Position numbers and translations under genes: made by a program | From: an uncultured Dialister sp. | GTDB lineage: Bacteria; Bacillota; Negativicutes; Veillonellales; Dialisteraceae | Length of the DNA stretch: 64,000 bases | Reading direction: 5' to 3' | NCBI GenBank assembly: GCA_934178345.1 | Contig: CAKPQG010000005.1 | Coordinates: 1-64,000 of the forward strand | Shown here: positions 25,012 through 33,181 of the stretch, in pieces | How the letters are laid out: every line of letters begins with the position of its first letter | How positions within the stretch are numbered: the stretch's first letter is position 1 | Notes under the pieces: generated by a model | The model's database searches: none | Seen by the model: only the letters and a program-made list of their open reading frames with translations | Told to the model about the DNA's origin: nothing

Positions 25012-25659
25012 TCAGCGTTTCCTTAAAGCTTCGATCGCCGCTTTGCGATCCGGCTTCCCGAAGACGGATGAGCCTGCGACAGAAATGGTGACACCGGCTT
25101 CTCCGAGTGCGAGGATATTATCCGGTGTGACACCGCCATCAACTTCAATATCAAGATCTTCCCGATGCATCGCCTTTGCCATGTCCTTCAGCCGGCGGAT
25201 CTTATCCAGCGAGTAGGAAATGAATTTCTGTCCGCCAAAGCCGGGATTGACTGACATGATGAGGACGAAGTCCAAGATGGGCAGCAGCTCTTCGATCATA
25301 GAAAGCGGCGTCCCGGGATTCAGCGCGATGCCTGCCTTCATCCCCTTTTCCTGAATGGCATGGACGAGACGGTCATGATGGACAGCCGCTTCCGCATGGA
25401 AGGAGACCATCTGCACCCCAGCCTTTGCCAGGTCCTCGAAATAGACTTCCGGATGCTCGGTCATGAGATGCACATCGAAAGGAAGTGTCGTATGCTTTCG
25501 GAGCGCTTTGATGATGGGACATCCGAAGGTCAGATTCGGCACGAAATGACCGTCCATGACGTCCAGATGGACAAGATCCGCGCCGCCCTTTTCGATATCC
25601 TTCAGTTCGGACGCAAGATTGGCAAAATCAGCGGATAACAGAGATGGTGCGATTTTCAT
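25012..25659 (-). CDS. rpe: Ribulose-phosphate 3-epimerase
   Basis: TIM-barrel epimerase of the pentose phosphate pathway (215 aa). APSLLSADFANL at the start, HLDVMDGHFVPNLTFG with the metal His and catalytic Asp, LIMSVNPGFGGQKF and EVDGGV with the second catalytic Asp. It overlaps rsgA by 4 bp, as in many Firmicutes. Confidence 0.97.
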   Translation of the reverse strand: MKIAPSLLSADFANLASELKDIEKGGADLVHLDVMDGHFVPNLTFGCPIIKALRKHTTLPFDVHLMTEHPEVYFEDLAKAGVQMVSFHAEAAVHHDRLVHAIQEKGMKAGIALNPGTPLSMIEELLPILDFVLIMSVNPGFGGQKFISYSLDKIRRLKDMAKAMHREDLDIEVDGGVTPDNILALGEAGVTISVAGSSVFGKPDRKAAIEALRKR

Positions 25660-26531
25660 AGAAACCTCCTCGCTTCAGATTCTTTGATTTCTTCTAACAG
25701 ATGGAGATAGGACAGATACCGTTTTTCTTGGATATCGCCGCGCGTGACGGCGTCCCGGATCGCGCAGTCCGGCTCCTTCGCATGGATGCAGTCGCGGAAG
25801 CGGCATTTCCCAAGGAAAGGACGAAATTCGCGATAGAGGTACGCCAGATCGTCCGCTTGGATATGAAGCACATCGAGCAGCGTATAGCCCGGCGTATCCA
25901 TCAGGAAATGTCCATTCTCGGTCCGGACAAGCTCGGCGTGACGGGTCGTAGTGCGCCCGCGGCCGGTGTGCCGGCTGACGGCCCCTGCCTCGAAATGGGT
26001 GCGCGCCAGAAAATGATTTAGGAGACTGGATTTCCCGACGCCCGAAGGGCCGGAGAAGGCAATGACAGGCCCCTGAAAGGCAGCCCTGAGCGCATCGAGC
26101 CCCTCACCGGTCACCAGTGAGGTCAGGATGCAGGTATAGCCCGCTTTTTCATAAAGAGCCTGTACCTCTTTCGCGGCGTCCTTGGCGAGATCGCATTTAT
26201 TGATAACGAGCAGCGGCTCGATATCCTCATTTTCTGCCATGAGGATCATTTTGTCTAAGATGCCAAGTGAGAGATCCGGCGTGCGGATGGCACTCACTAA
26301 GACGAGCTGGTCGACATTCGCGACGGGCGGACGATGCAGGGCATTTTTCCTGGGATACACCCTCGTGATGACGCCTTCGCTGCCGAGCCCTGTCTCATAT
26401 TCGACCGCATCCCCCACGAGGATATCCGTTTTCCGTTTCAGCTTTCCCCGCGAACGGCAAAGGGTGAGTTGCTCCCCTTCTCCCGCGATCGAGAAATAGC
26501 CGTTCTGATTTTTTAGAATGATCCCTTTCAT
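25656..26531 (-). CDS. rsgA: Ribosome small subunit-dependent GTPase RsgA
   Basis: Circularly permuted GTPase that matures the 30S subunit (291 aa). An N-terminal OB-fold leads to G4 NKCD (111-114), G1 GPSGVGKS (161-168) and G3 DTPG (212-215), in that permuted order. The C-terminal zinc site is CRFRDCIHAKEPDCAIRDAV. Its start codon shares one base with the prkC stop (TGATG), so the two are coupled. Confidence 0.96.
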   Translation of the reverse strand: MKGIILKNQNGYFSIAGEGEQLTLCRSRGKLKRKTDILVGDAVEYETGLGSEGVITRVYPRKNALHRPPVANVDQLVLVSAIRTPDLSLGILDKMILMAENEDIEPLLVINKCDLAKDAAKEVQALYEKAGYTCILTSLVTGEGLDALRAAFQGPVIAFSGPSGVGKSSLLNHFLARTHFEAGAVSRHTGRGRTTTRHAELVRTENGHFLMDTPGYTLLDVLHIQADDLAYLYREFRPFLGKCRFRDCIHAKEPDCAIRDAVTRGDIQEKRYLSYLHLLEEIKESEARRFL

Positions 26532-28387
26532 CAGAGCTCCCTGTCCTGTACGACGGAGCCGTCGATGACGACCTGTACACGCACGCTGCCGCTGCCGGAG
26601 ACATCCTTGCTGACGGTGCTCCCTGGATTGGCCTTGGCGCTGTATACGGTACGCCTGCCATTGTCATCGCTCACAAGGATGTCGACTTGGCGCGGGTTTC
26701 CGCCTTTCGGGATGGAAATATTCACCGTTCCGTTCTTCTTGGCCCTCTGTTTCGCCGCGACAGTGAGGTTCACGACCGTATCAGACTTTGTCTCACCAGC
26801 CGCCGGATCCTGCGAGACGACGACCGCACTCTGATCGTCGATCGAGCTGCCATCGCTGGCCGTGATGGTGCCGACAGCCAGCTTCAAAGAAGAAAGCGTA
26901 TTCTTCGCATCCGAAAGCGTCATGCCTACGACACTCGGGATGGTGACTTTCTGCTTCATATTGATGACGATATTGACGCGCGTCCCCTTCGTCGTCTTGC
27001 TGCCGGGCTCCGGACTCTGGGAAATGATGATTTCCGACGGCTTATCCGGATCATTGCCATTTTCGACCGCCCCGAGCGTGAGACCGAGCTTGTCGAGACG
27101 TTCCTTGGCCTGAGAAAGGGTCAGTCCCTTGAGGTCAGGGATCAGCATCGCAGAGCCGCCCTTGCTGACGGTGAGGTGGATGATGCGCTTCGCCTTGACA
27201 TTTGTTCCGGCGATCGGCGTCTGGGAAATGACCTCCCCCGCAGGGACATCGTCGCTGGCGATCTCATCGACAGATACCTTGAGATCGAGCTTTTGCAGCG
27301 TCGTCTGTGCGACCTCGACAGGCTTGCCGACGACATTTGGCACCGTGACATTCTGGCTGCTCCAGAAGCTGCCGAAGGAGAAGAAGGCCCATGCAAAGCA
27401 ACAGACGAAAAGGACCGCCATGCTGATCCAAATGTATTTCTGCGGCATATTGCCGATGTAGTTCAGGATCTTGCTTTCTTTGGATATTTTTTTCGGCTTC
27501 CGGGATGCTTTGTGGATCGGGCGCGTCATCGCCGTGAAGTCGTGCGAAGCCGGTTTGTAAATGGTCGTGGTGAAGCCCTGCGCGATTTTCAGCTCGGAAA
27601 TAAAATCCCCCACCGTATCATAGCGTTTATTCGGGTCTTTCTGCAGCGCCGTCAGAAGGCACTCTTCGAGCATGGGCGAAATTGCCGGATTGTACTTCGT
27701 CGGACGCGGCACATCCCCCTGCATATGCTTGAGTGCGATGGAGACAGCTGTCTCCCCTTCGAAGGGCAGATGATGCGTCAGCATTTCATAGAGCACGATG
27801 CCGAGAGAATAAATATCCGTCTTCTCCGTGATCTTATCTCCGGCTGCCTGCTCCGGCGAGAGGTAGTGTACCGAGCCTAAGATGGACTGCTTGTCGATGA
27901 CGGTCGAAGAATTGATGGCGCGCGCGATGCCGAAGTCGGTGACCTTCACCTTGCCATCTCCCGTCAGAAGGATATTGTGCGGCTTGATATCACAGTGGAT
28001 GATGCCATTGTCATGTGCTTCTTCGAGCGCATTTCCGATGTCGATGGCGATACGGACTGCGGTATCGATCGGAATGCTCGGATGCGACTGGATGTACTGC
28101 TTCAGGGTCTGCCCTTCCACATACTCCATGACGATATAGTGGATATCGCCATCACAGCCGACATCATAGATGCCGACAATATTCGGATGCGTGAGCTTGC
28201 CCGCGGACTGTGCTTCGTGGCGGAAACGCAGGACAAAGTCTTCGTCTTCTGCAAAATTGCCGTGCAGGATCTTCACCGCCACGACACGATCCAAAAGGAT
28301 GTCCTTGGCCATATAGACATCGGCCATACCGCCCGAGCCGATCTTTTTGATCAGCTCATATCGTTCGTCAAGAATCTTTCCTATCAT
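26531..28387 (-). CDS. prkC: PASTA-domain serine/threonine protein kinase (PrkC/PknB type)
   Basis: Membrane kinase of 618 aa that senses muropeptides or lipid II. Kinase domain about 10-270: GSGGMADVYMA loop, Lys39 in VAVKIL, HCDIKPHN (131-138), DFG (151-153). A basic juxtamembrane stretch is followed by one membrane helix (about 319-338). Three extracellular PASTA domains lie at about 346-409, 415-477 and 481-545. An extra C-terminal beta-domain of about 70 residues (VNISIPKGGNPRQVDILVSD) resembles the tail found in several Firmicute PrkCs. The catalytic loop is HCD rather than HRD, as is common in this family. It forms an operon with stp, rsgA and rpe. Confidence 0.96.
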   Translation of the reverse strand: MIGKILDERYELIKKIGSGGMADVYMAKDILLDRVVAVKILHGNFAEDEDFVLRFRHEAQSAGKLTHPNIVGIYDVGCDGDIHYIVMEYVEGQTLKQYIQSHPSIPIDTAVRIAIDIGNALEEAHDNGIIHCDIKPHNILLTGDGKVKVTDFGIARAINSSTVIDKQSILGSVHYLSPEQAAGDKITEKTDIYSLGIVLYEMLTHHLPFEGETAVSIALKHMQGDVPRPTKYNPAISPMLEECLLTALQKDPNKRYDTVGDFISELKIAQGFTTTIYKPASHDFTAMTRPIHKASRKPKKISKESKILNYIGNMPQKYIWISMAVLFVCCFAWAFFSFGSFWSSQNVTVPNVVGKPVEVAQTTLQKLDLKVSVDEIASDDVPAGEVISQTPIAGTNVKAKRIIHLTVSKGGSAMLIPDLKGLTLSQAKERLDKLGLTLGAVENGNDPDKPSEIIISQSPEPGSKTTKGTRVNIVINMKQKVTIPSVVGMTLSDAKNTLSSLKLAVGTITASDGSSIDDQSAVVVSQDPAAGETKSDTVVNLTVAAKQRAKKNGTVNISIPKGGNPRQVDILVSDDNGRRTVYSAKANPGSTVSKDVSGSGSVRVQVVIDGSVVQDREL

Positions 28388-28427
28388 TGTTTGCTCCGTC
28401 TATTGATTATTGTTATTGGTTATGGAA

Positions 28428-28474
28428 ATCTAAGAAAACGCTGATTCCGCGAAAGGATCAGCATTTCCCTGAAG
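28428..28474. repeat. Short MITE-like palindrome between prkC and stp
   Basis: AAGAAAACGCTGATTCCGCG paired with GGATCAGCATTTCCCT. This is a short derivative of the 167-bp element. As RNA it would form a hairpin in the 135-bp stp-prkC spacer. Confidence 0.65.
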
Positions 28475-28522
28475 GGAGCCGCCCGAAAAAAACACGGCCG
28501 TTGACCGTCCCTTCCTCCGTTC

Positions 28523-29251
28523 TCATGCAAAAAGTGCCAGAATGACCGACACATTATCCTTTGCGCCGGCGGCATAGACCAGCTCCATCAGCCTTCTGCC
28601 CAGCGCGTCTATGTCTTTCTGCTCACGCAGGGGGCTCTCTCCGATCACGCGTGAGAGTGTCTCGTCCTCGACCATGCCGGAAAGGCCATCGCTGCAGAGG
28701 AGGAGCAGCGTCCCCTCGCTCACAGGAAAGCATCCCGTATCCACCGAGAGGGGCCGCTCGATACCGACCGCACGCGTGATCTCATTCTTTCTGGGGTGCA
28801 GACGCATTTCTTCTTTGGAAATCTTACCTTCTGCCACCAGCTGCATCACGAAGGAGTGATCCACCGTCACTTGGGAGAGACTGCCATCCTGCCAGACATA
28901 GAGGCGGCTGTCTCCCACATGCGCCCAGAAGACCTGCCCCTTAGAAAAGGCGCAGGCGACCATCGTCGTCCCCATCGAAGAGAGTGACGGTGTCTTCACC
29001 TTTTCAGCGAGGATCGCATCATTCGCTGCCAGTACGGCCTTTTTCACGAGCGCTTCCGATACCGGTTCTTCGCATTTTCTCCGGAAAAAATCTTCTGCAG
29101 CAGAAACAGCAAGACGGCTGGCAAGCTGCCCGCCATCATAGCCGCCCATGCCATCGGCCAGAAGATATACATCTGGTACAGAGAGCGAGATCGCATCCTC
29201 ATTGACCTTCCGCACCAGACCGACTTTTGATTCCCCGTAAGTAAGTATCAT
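28523..29251 (-). CDS. stp: PP2C-family protein phosphatase Stp
   Basis: Mn-dependent Ser/Thr phosphatase (242 aa) that reverses PrkC phosphorylation. Motifs: VNEDAISL, LLADGMGGYDGGQLAS, SSMGTTMVAC, VGDSRLYV, LLLCSDGLSGMV and KDNVSVILA. All metal-binding Asp residues of the core are present. It begins the stp-prkC-rsgA-rpe operon, driven by a near-consensus promoter about 170 bp upstream with an unusual three-hairpin leader. The ribosome site (AGGCAGGGT just before ATG) is weak, which suggests that translation may be regulated through the leader. Confidence 0.95.
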   Translation of the reverse strand: MILTYGESKVGLVRKVNEDAISLSVPDVYLLADGMGGYDGGQLASRLAVSAAEDFFRRKCEEPVSEALVKKAVLAANDAILAEKVKTPSLSSMGTTMVACAFSKGQVFWAHVGDSRLYVWQDGSLSQVTVDHSFVMQLVAEGKISKEEMRLHPRKNEITRAVGIERPLSVDTGCFPVSEGTLLLLCSDGLSGMVEDETLSRVIGESPLREQKDIDALGRRLMELVYAAGAKDNVSVILALFA

Positions 29252-29268
29252 ACCCTGCCTGTCTTATC

Positions 29269-29402
29269 CAGGGAAATACGGACTCCGATCGGGCATCGAT
29301 CCGATTCCGTATTTCCCTTGGAAGACACAGCGTGATGAAGAGCTCCATTCCTGTGTCTTCCTTGAAATCCTCTTTGCTGCTTCCAAAGACGCAGCAAAGA
29401 GA
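29269..29402 (-). promoter_or_regulatory. Three-hairpin 5' leader of the stp-prkC operon
   Basis: Between the promoter and the stp start lie three consecutive hairpins on the minus strand. They are CTCTTTGCTGC/GCAGCAAAGAG (11 bp), GGAAGACACAG/CTGTGTCTTCC (11 bp) and GGGAAATACGGA/TCCGTATTTCCC (12 bp with further inner pairing). None has a downstream T-tract, so they are not simple terminators. A riboregulatory or RNA-stability function is possible. Confidence 0.6.
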
Positions 29403-29422
29403 GTGAAATAAGATTTGTACTA

Positions 29423-29451
29423 ATACTAGCATTTTGCAGGAACATAGTCAA
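29423..29451 (-). promoter_or_regulatory. Promoter of the stp-prkC-rsgA-rpe operon
   Basis: TTGACT (29446-29451), 17-bp spacer, TAGTAT (29423-29428) with an extended TGC in front. It is near consensus on the minus strand. Confidence 0.8.
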
Positions 29452-29455
29452 TTTC

Positions 29456-29684
29456 GATTGATGACCAAGTGGGAAAATCATGGCTGCTTTCCCGCGAAGG
29501 CCGCCCACCAGTGGGAATTTTCATCGGGCATACCGCGCCGAGTGGGAATGAAGCAAAGCACGGAAGCGATATCATCTCCCGATGCCTCTTTGCTGCTTCT
29601 GGCGGCTCGGCATGAACCCCCAAATATATGCTCCCCGAATTTCTAATCTGGTGTTCTCTTGTTCGCCCCTTTTCCATGAAGTAA
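29456..29684. other. Gene-free divergent region with repeated AGTGGGAA motif
   Basis: No gene is visible. AGTGGGAA occurs three times (29468, 29510, 29541), and a CTCTTTGCTGCTTC sequence repeats an arm of the leader hairpin to the left. It lies upstream of both the stp and LysM promoters, so it could hold regulator sites. Confidence 0.35.
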
Positions 29685-29690
29685 TATAAT
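29685..29690 (+). promoter_or_regulatory. -10 box of the LysM gene
   Basis: TATAAT on the plus strand about 50 bp before the start. The -35 is weak (TTGTTC with a long spacer, or TTCGCC at 17 bp). Confidence 0.4.
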
Positions 29691-29740
29691 TTCAGAGATG
29701 AGAGTGACGAAAAGACCGATGGAATGGAGGATTGATGTCC

Positions 29741-30004
29741 ATGAGAAAAGCCGTAATGATTCTGATCGCAGCCATTCTTTTATGTGGCTGGAATGTCAAT
29801 GCAGACAGTATGGCCGGCGAAGAGACGTATGAGATCGTGACTGTACAGGACAATGATACGCTCTGGGATATAGCAGCAAAGAAAGTCGATGATCGCATGG
29901 ATGTGCGAAAATACATCTATGAAGTGCAGCAGCTGAATCATCTGGGGGATGCATGCATACTGACACCGGGCAGCCAGCTGAAGCTTCCCGCCGTCAAAGA
30001 GTGA
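29741..30004 (+). CDS. Small membrane-anchored LysM-domain protein
   Basis: About 88 aa. An N-terminal hydrophobic helix or signal (MRKAVMILIAAILLCGW) is followed by one LysM domain (YEIVTVQDNDTLWDIAAKKV ... PGSQLKLP), which binds peptidoglycan. The size and layout recall YneA-type division inhibitors, but no lexA gene is adjacent and no LexA box is seen. Start choice: GGAGG is ten bases before this ATG and four before an ATG at 29735; either is possible. It is divergent from stp, and a strong terminator follows. Confidence 0.8.
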   Translation: MRKAVMILIAAILLCGWNVNADSMAGEETYEIVTVQDNDTLWDIAAKKVDDRMDVRKYIYEVQQLNHLGDACILTPGSQLKLPAVKE

Positions 30005-30041
30005 TCCACCGGAAAAGCGGTCAAGATCCAGAGAAACAATC

Positions 30042-30088
30042 AAAAAGCCAGTGGGTGTGAAAACATATTCACACCCACTGGCTTTTTT
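30042..30088. terminator. Bidirectional terminator between the LysM and FKBP genes
   Basis: About 19-bp stem (AAAAAGCCAGTGGGTGTGAA on the left arm) with a small loop and T6 on the plus strand. It lies between convergent genes. Confidence 0.9.
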
Positions 30089-30099
30089 GCATAGAAAAA

Positions 30100-30525
30100 T
30101 CAGCCGACAGAAACGAGCTCGATCTTGAAATTCAGCTCCTTGCCTGCCATTTCATGATTCGCATCAAAGGTGATGGTCGTATCGGTCTTGGCAGTGACCT
30201 TGACAGGGAAACGCTGTCCCATCGGGCCGGAAAGGTACACTTTTTCGCCGACTTCCAGCTCTTCAGATCCCGGCATCTGCTTCTGCTCGATGGTCAGGAT
30301 GTTGTCCGGATCCGGCATGCCGTATGCTTCCTCCGGCATGAGGTGGATATTCTTGATTTCTCCGACTGCCATATCCTTGACCGCTTCATCGAAGCCCTTG
30401 ATCATCTGACCGGCGCCGCAGAGAAATTCGATCGGATCGCCTCTGTCGTAAGAGGAATCAAACTTGGTGCCGTCGTTAAAGGTACCTTCGTAGTGGACTT
30501 TGACTTTTTTGTTCGTGTTGCTCAT
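30100..30525 (-). CDS. FKBP-type peptidyl-prolyl isomerase, SlyD-like
   Basis: 141 aa. VKVHYEGTFNDGTKFDSSYD, GDPIEFLCGAGQMIKGFDEA and the inserted-in-flap region (PGSEELEVGEKVYL) define the SlyD/FkpA-like class with a chaperone flap domain. It lacks the His-rich metal tail of E. coli SlyD. AAGGAG is found before the ATG at MSNTNKK; an upstream in-frame ATG has no ribosome site. Cytosolic folding helper. Confidence 0.93.
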   Translation of the reverse strand: MSNTNKKVKVHYEGTFNDGTKFDSSYDRGDPIEFLCGAGQMIKGFDEAVKDMAVGEIKNIHLMPEEAYGMPDPDNILTIEQKQMPGSEELEVGEKVYLSGPMGQRFPVKVTAKTDTTITFDANHEMAGKELNFKIELVSVG

Positions 30526-30556
30526 GATGATTCTCCTTGATAGATAAATAAATGTA

Positions 30557-30616
30557 TTAAGAAAATGCTGATTCAATCGTAGAATCTGACAATGATTGAA
30601 TCAGTGTTTCCCTTAT
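30557..30616. repeat. Short MITE-like palindrome between the FKBP gene and ligA
   Basis: TTAAGAAAATGCTGATTCAA ... TTGAATCAGTGTTTCCCTTA. The right end is only a couple of bases from the ligA stop codon. Confidence 0.75.
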
Positions 30617-30617
30617 T

Positions 30618-32615
30618 TTACCGTCCTGCTCGTCTCAGGAATTCTTCTTCATCGATCACCGGGATGCCTTTGGCTCTGGCTTTTTCCAGCTTGCTGCCCG
30701 CGTCCTCTCCGGCAACGACTAGCGTGGTCTTATTCGTGACGGAGCTCTGGGTATCACCGCCCTGCTGCTTGATGAGATCCGAAGCCTCGCGGCGGCCCAT
30801 GCGGGTGAGCTTGCCGGTCAGTACGACCATCTCGCCTTCGAAAGCGCCGCCCGTATGTTCTTCTTCGATTTCCTCCATCAAGACGCCGGCATTGCGGAGC
30901 TTATCGATGATCATGAGGTGCTTCATGTCATGCAGATAGTCGAAGAGGCTGCCTGCGATGACTTTGCCGATGCCTTCCGTCTCCTGTATATCGCTCGCGT
31001 CGGCTTCCATGAGCGCGCTCATGGTATGGTAACGCTTCGCGATGAGCTCCGCCCCTTTTTCACCGAGGAAACGGACACCCAGCCCGAAGAGCAGCTTCGC
31101 AAGCCCCCGCCCCTTGCTGTCCGCGATGGCGGCGATGAGATTCTGCGCGCTCTTTTCCCCCATGCGCTCGATCTGTTCGATGTCTTCCTGCTTCAGGGTA
31201 TAGAAATCGGAGGGATCATTCACAAGATGATAGGCGATCAGGCTATCCACGACGGAGGGCCCCATGCCGTCGATATTCATCGCATCGCGGGAAGCAAAGT
31301 GAATGAGCTTCTCACGGACGACACCGCCGCATTCCGGATTCGTGCAGCGGAAAGCCGCTTCGCCCTCGACGCGGCTGACAGGGCCTCCGCAGACAGGACA
31401 GACCGCAGGCATTTCGAAAGGCACCTCCGTGCCGTTTCGCTTCTCCTTCAGGACCTTGGCCACTTCCGGTATGATTTCACCGGCCTTGTAGATGAGGACA
31501 TAGTCTCCTTCGCGGATGTCTTTCTCTCGGATGAAGTCCAGATTGTGCAGTGTCGCGCGCTTCACAGTCGTCCCCGCAAGATGCACCGGCGTGAGATCCG
31601 CCGATGGTGTCAGCACGCCTGTCCGCCCCATCGTGACGATGATCTTCTCGATGCGTGTCTCGGCTTCTTCCGGCGGATATTTGTAAGCCATCGCCCACTT
31701 CGGATCCTTGACCGTCGCTCCCAGCGCACGCTGCTCACTGAAATCATTCACCTTGATGACCATACCGTCGGTATCATAGCCAAGGTCATGCCGCTTTAGT
31801 TCCCACTCGTTCACCCCTTCGATGACCCCTTCGATGGAGCTCCATTTCCGATAGTTCGGATTCACCTGAAAGTGGAAATCGGAGAGCTTCTTCAGCAGTT
31901 CCTCCTGGCTTTTGATCTCCATGCCCTCGATGTCTCCGAGTGCATAGGCGAAAAAGGCCAGATTTCTTGACGCCGTCACATGGGGATCGAGCTGGCGAAG
32001 GGAGCCTGCCGCGGCATTGCGGCAATTCGCAAAGGGCATGATGCCCGCTTCATCCCGCGCTTCATTCAGTGCGATGAAGGATTTCCGCGGCATGTACACC
32101 TCGCCGCGGACTTCCAGATAGGGCGGCGCATTCTCTATATAGAGAGGGATGGTGTGAATGGTCTTCACATTCGCCGTCACATCTTCCCCCACGCGGCCAT
32201 CCCCGCGTGTCAGGCCTTGGACGAGGCTGCCGTTCTCATAAATGAGATTCATGGAAAGTCCATCAATCTTCAGCTCTGTGATGTACTCCACATGGTCTGT
32301 GCCCAGCCCCGCCTTCACGCGGCGGTCAAAATCACGAAGCTCGTCCGCGTTGAACGCATTCGCCAGCGAGAGCATCGGCTTTCTGAAGCGGACTTTCTGA
32401 AAATCATCGGACGCTTTCCCGCCGACACGCTGCGTCGGGGAGTCCGGCGTCACCAGCTCGGGATACTGTTTTTCCAGATCCACCAGCTTGCGATACATGT
32501 GATCGAATTCAAAATCCGAGATCTCCGGCCGGTCCAGCACATAGTACAGGTAGCTGTGATGGCGGAGTTCTTTCTTGAGTTTCTCTGCTTGTTCTTTGAT
32601 GTCTTCCGGTACCAT
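30618..32615 (-). CDS. ligA: NAD-dependent DNA ligase LigA
   Basis: Essential replication and repair ligase (665 aa). An N-terminal NMN-binding Ia domain is followed by the adenylation motif with Lys116 in ELKIDG, an OB fold and a Cys4 zinc finger (CPVCGG ... CTNPECGG). An HhH region (IEQIERMGEKSAQNL, IGKVIAGSLFDY) leads to a C-terminal BRCT domain from about 585. The length is standard. It probably forms a replication-repair pair with pcrA upstream on the same strand, although repeat DNA separates them. Confidence 0.97.
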   Translation of the reverse strand: MVPEDIKEQAEKLKKELRHHSYLYYVLDRPEISDFEFDHMYRKLVDLEKQYPELVTPDSPTQRVGGKASDDFQKVRFRKPMLSLANAFNADELRDFDRRVKAGLGTDHVEYITELKIDGLSMNLIYENGSLVQGLTRGDGRVGEDVTANVKTIHTIPLYIENAPPYLEVRGEVYMPRKSFIALNEARDEAGIMPFANCRNAAAGSLRQLDPHVTASRNLAFFAYALGDIEGMEIKSQEELLKKLSDFHFQVNPNYRKWSSIEGVIEGVNEWELKRHDLGYDTDGMVIKVNDFSEQRALGATVKDPKWAMAYKYPPEEAETRIEKIIVTMGRTGVLTPSADLTPVHLAGTTVKRATLHNLDFIREKDIREGDYVLIYKAGEIIPEVAKVLKEKRNGTEVPFEMPAVCPVCGGPVSRVEGEAAFRCTNPECGGVVREKLIHFASRDAMNIDGMGPSVVDSLIAYHLVNDPSDFYTLKQEDIEQIERMGEKSAQNLIAAIADSKGRGLAKLLFGLGVRFLGEKGAELIAKRYHTMSALMEADASDIQETEGIGKVIAGSLFDYLHDMKHLMIIDKLRNAGVLMEEIEEEHTGGAFEGEMVVLTGKLTRMGRREASDLIKQQGGDTQSSVTNKTTLVVAGEDAGSKLEKARAKGIPVIDEEEFLRRAGR

Positions 32616-32639
32616 AGATATCCTCGTTTAAAGAAACTG

Positions 32640-33181
32640 ACTAATAATCAGGGAAATATGGATGATTTAGGGTTCAAGGTTCAAGGTTCAGGGTTAGCCC
32701 ACGGGGCGTGCTACCTCTTGATTGGGGATGAAAGCTTTGCTCGAATGAGGAATTAGGAATGAGGAATTAGGAATGAAGGTGGCGGCTTCGCCGCGAATAT
32801 ATATGGGCGATGCCCGAAAGTAGTATTCAAGTCACCAGTCACTAGTATTGCGTATTGCGATTAAGAGGCTCTTCAATCAACATACAAATGCAGTCAGAAT
32901 GAGTGTCGTAGCGACTTGCTTCCCCCTTCGGGGGAAGTGCCGAAGGCAATAGGGGCATGCTAGCGGTATAGCGTGCTATGTTGAATAGTCCGATGCTATC
33001 GATATCCCAACACTTTCATTCAATACCGCTACGTAGCCCCCTCTCCCCTTCGGGGAACTCCCCCGATGGGGAGCCAAGACATTCCACCACTTCTTACTAA
33101 GTCCAGAAGTTAACAAATCGCTATACTAGTCACTCGAGGCTCCTAATCCCTAGCTACTAGTCCCTAGTCACCAGTCACTTG
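32640..33181. repeat. Intergenic mosaic repeat between ligA and pcrA
   Basis: About 540 gene-free bases. They contain GGGTTCAAGGTTCAAGGTTC copies, GGGTTAGCCCACGGGGCGTG, GAATGAGGAATTAGGAATGA, GGCGGCTTCGCCGCGAATAT, GGCGATGCCCGAAAGTAGTA and AGTCACCAGTCACTAGTATT. Next comes a GCTTCCCCCTTCGGGGGAAG hairpin and a long imperfect inverted repeat (TAGCGGTAT / ATACCGCTA around 32960-33040). A TAGTCACCAGTCACTTGTCA array ends at the pcrA stop. Confidence 0.8.

Noticed and set aside
29269..29402. ANTAR target or terminator series in the stp leader
   Set aside because: Loops are too large and do not show the A1/G4 hexaloop pattern, and there are no T-tracts.
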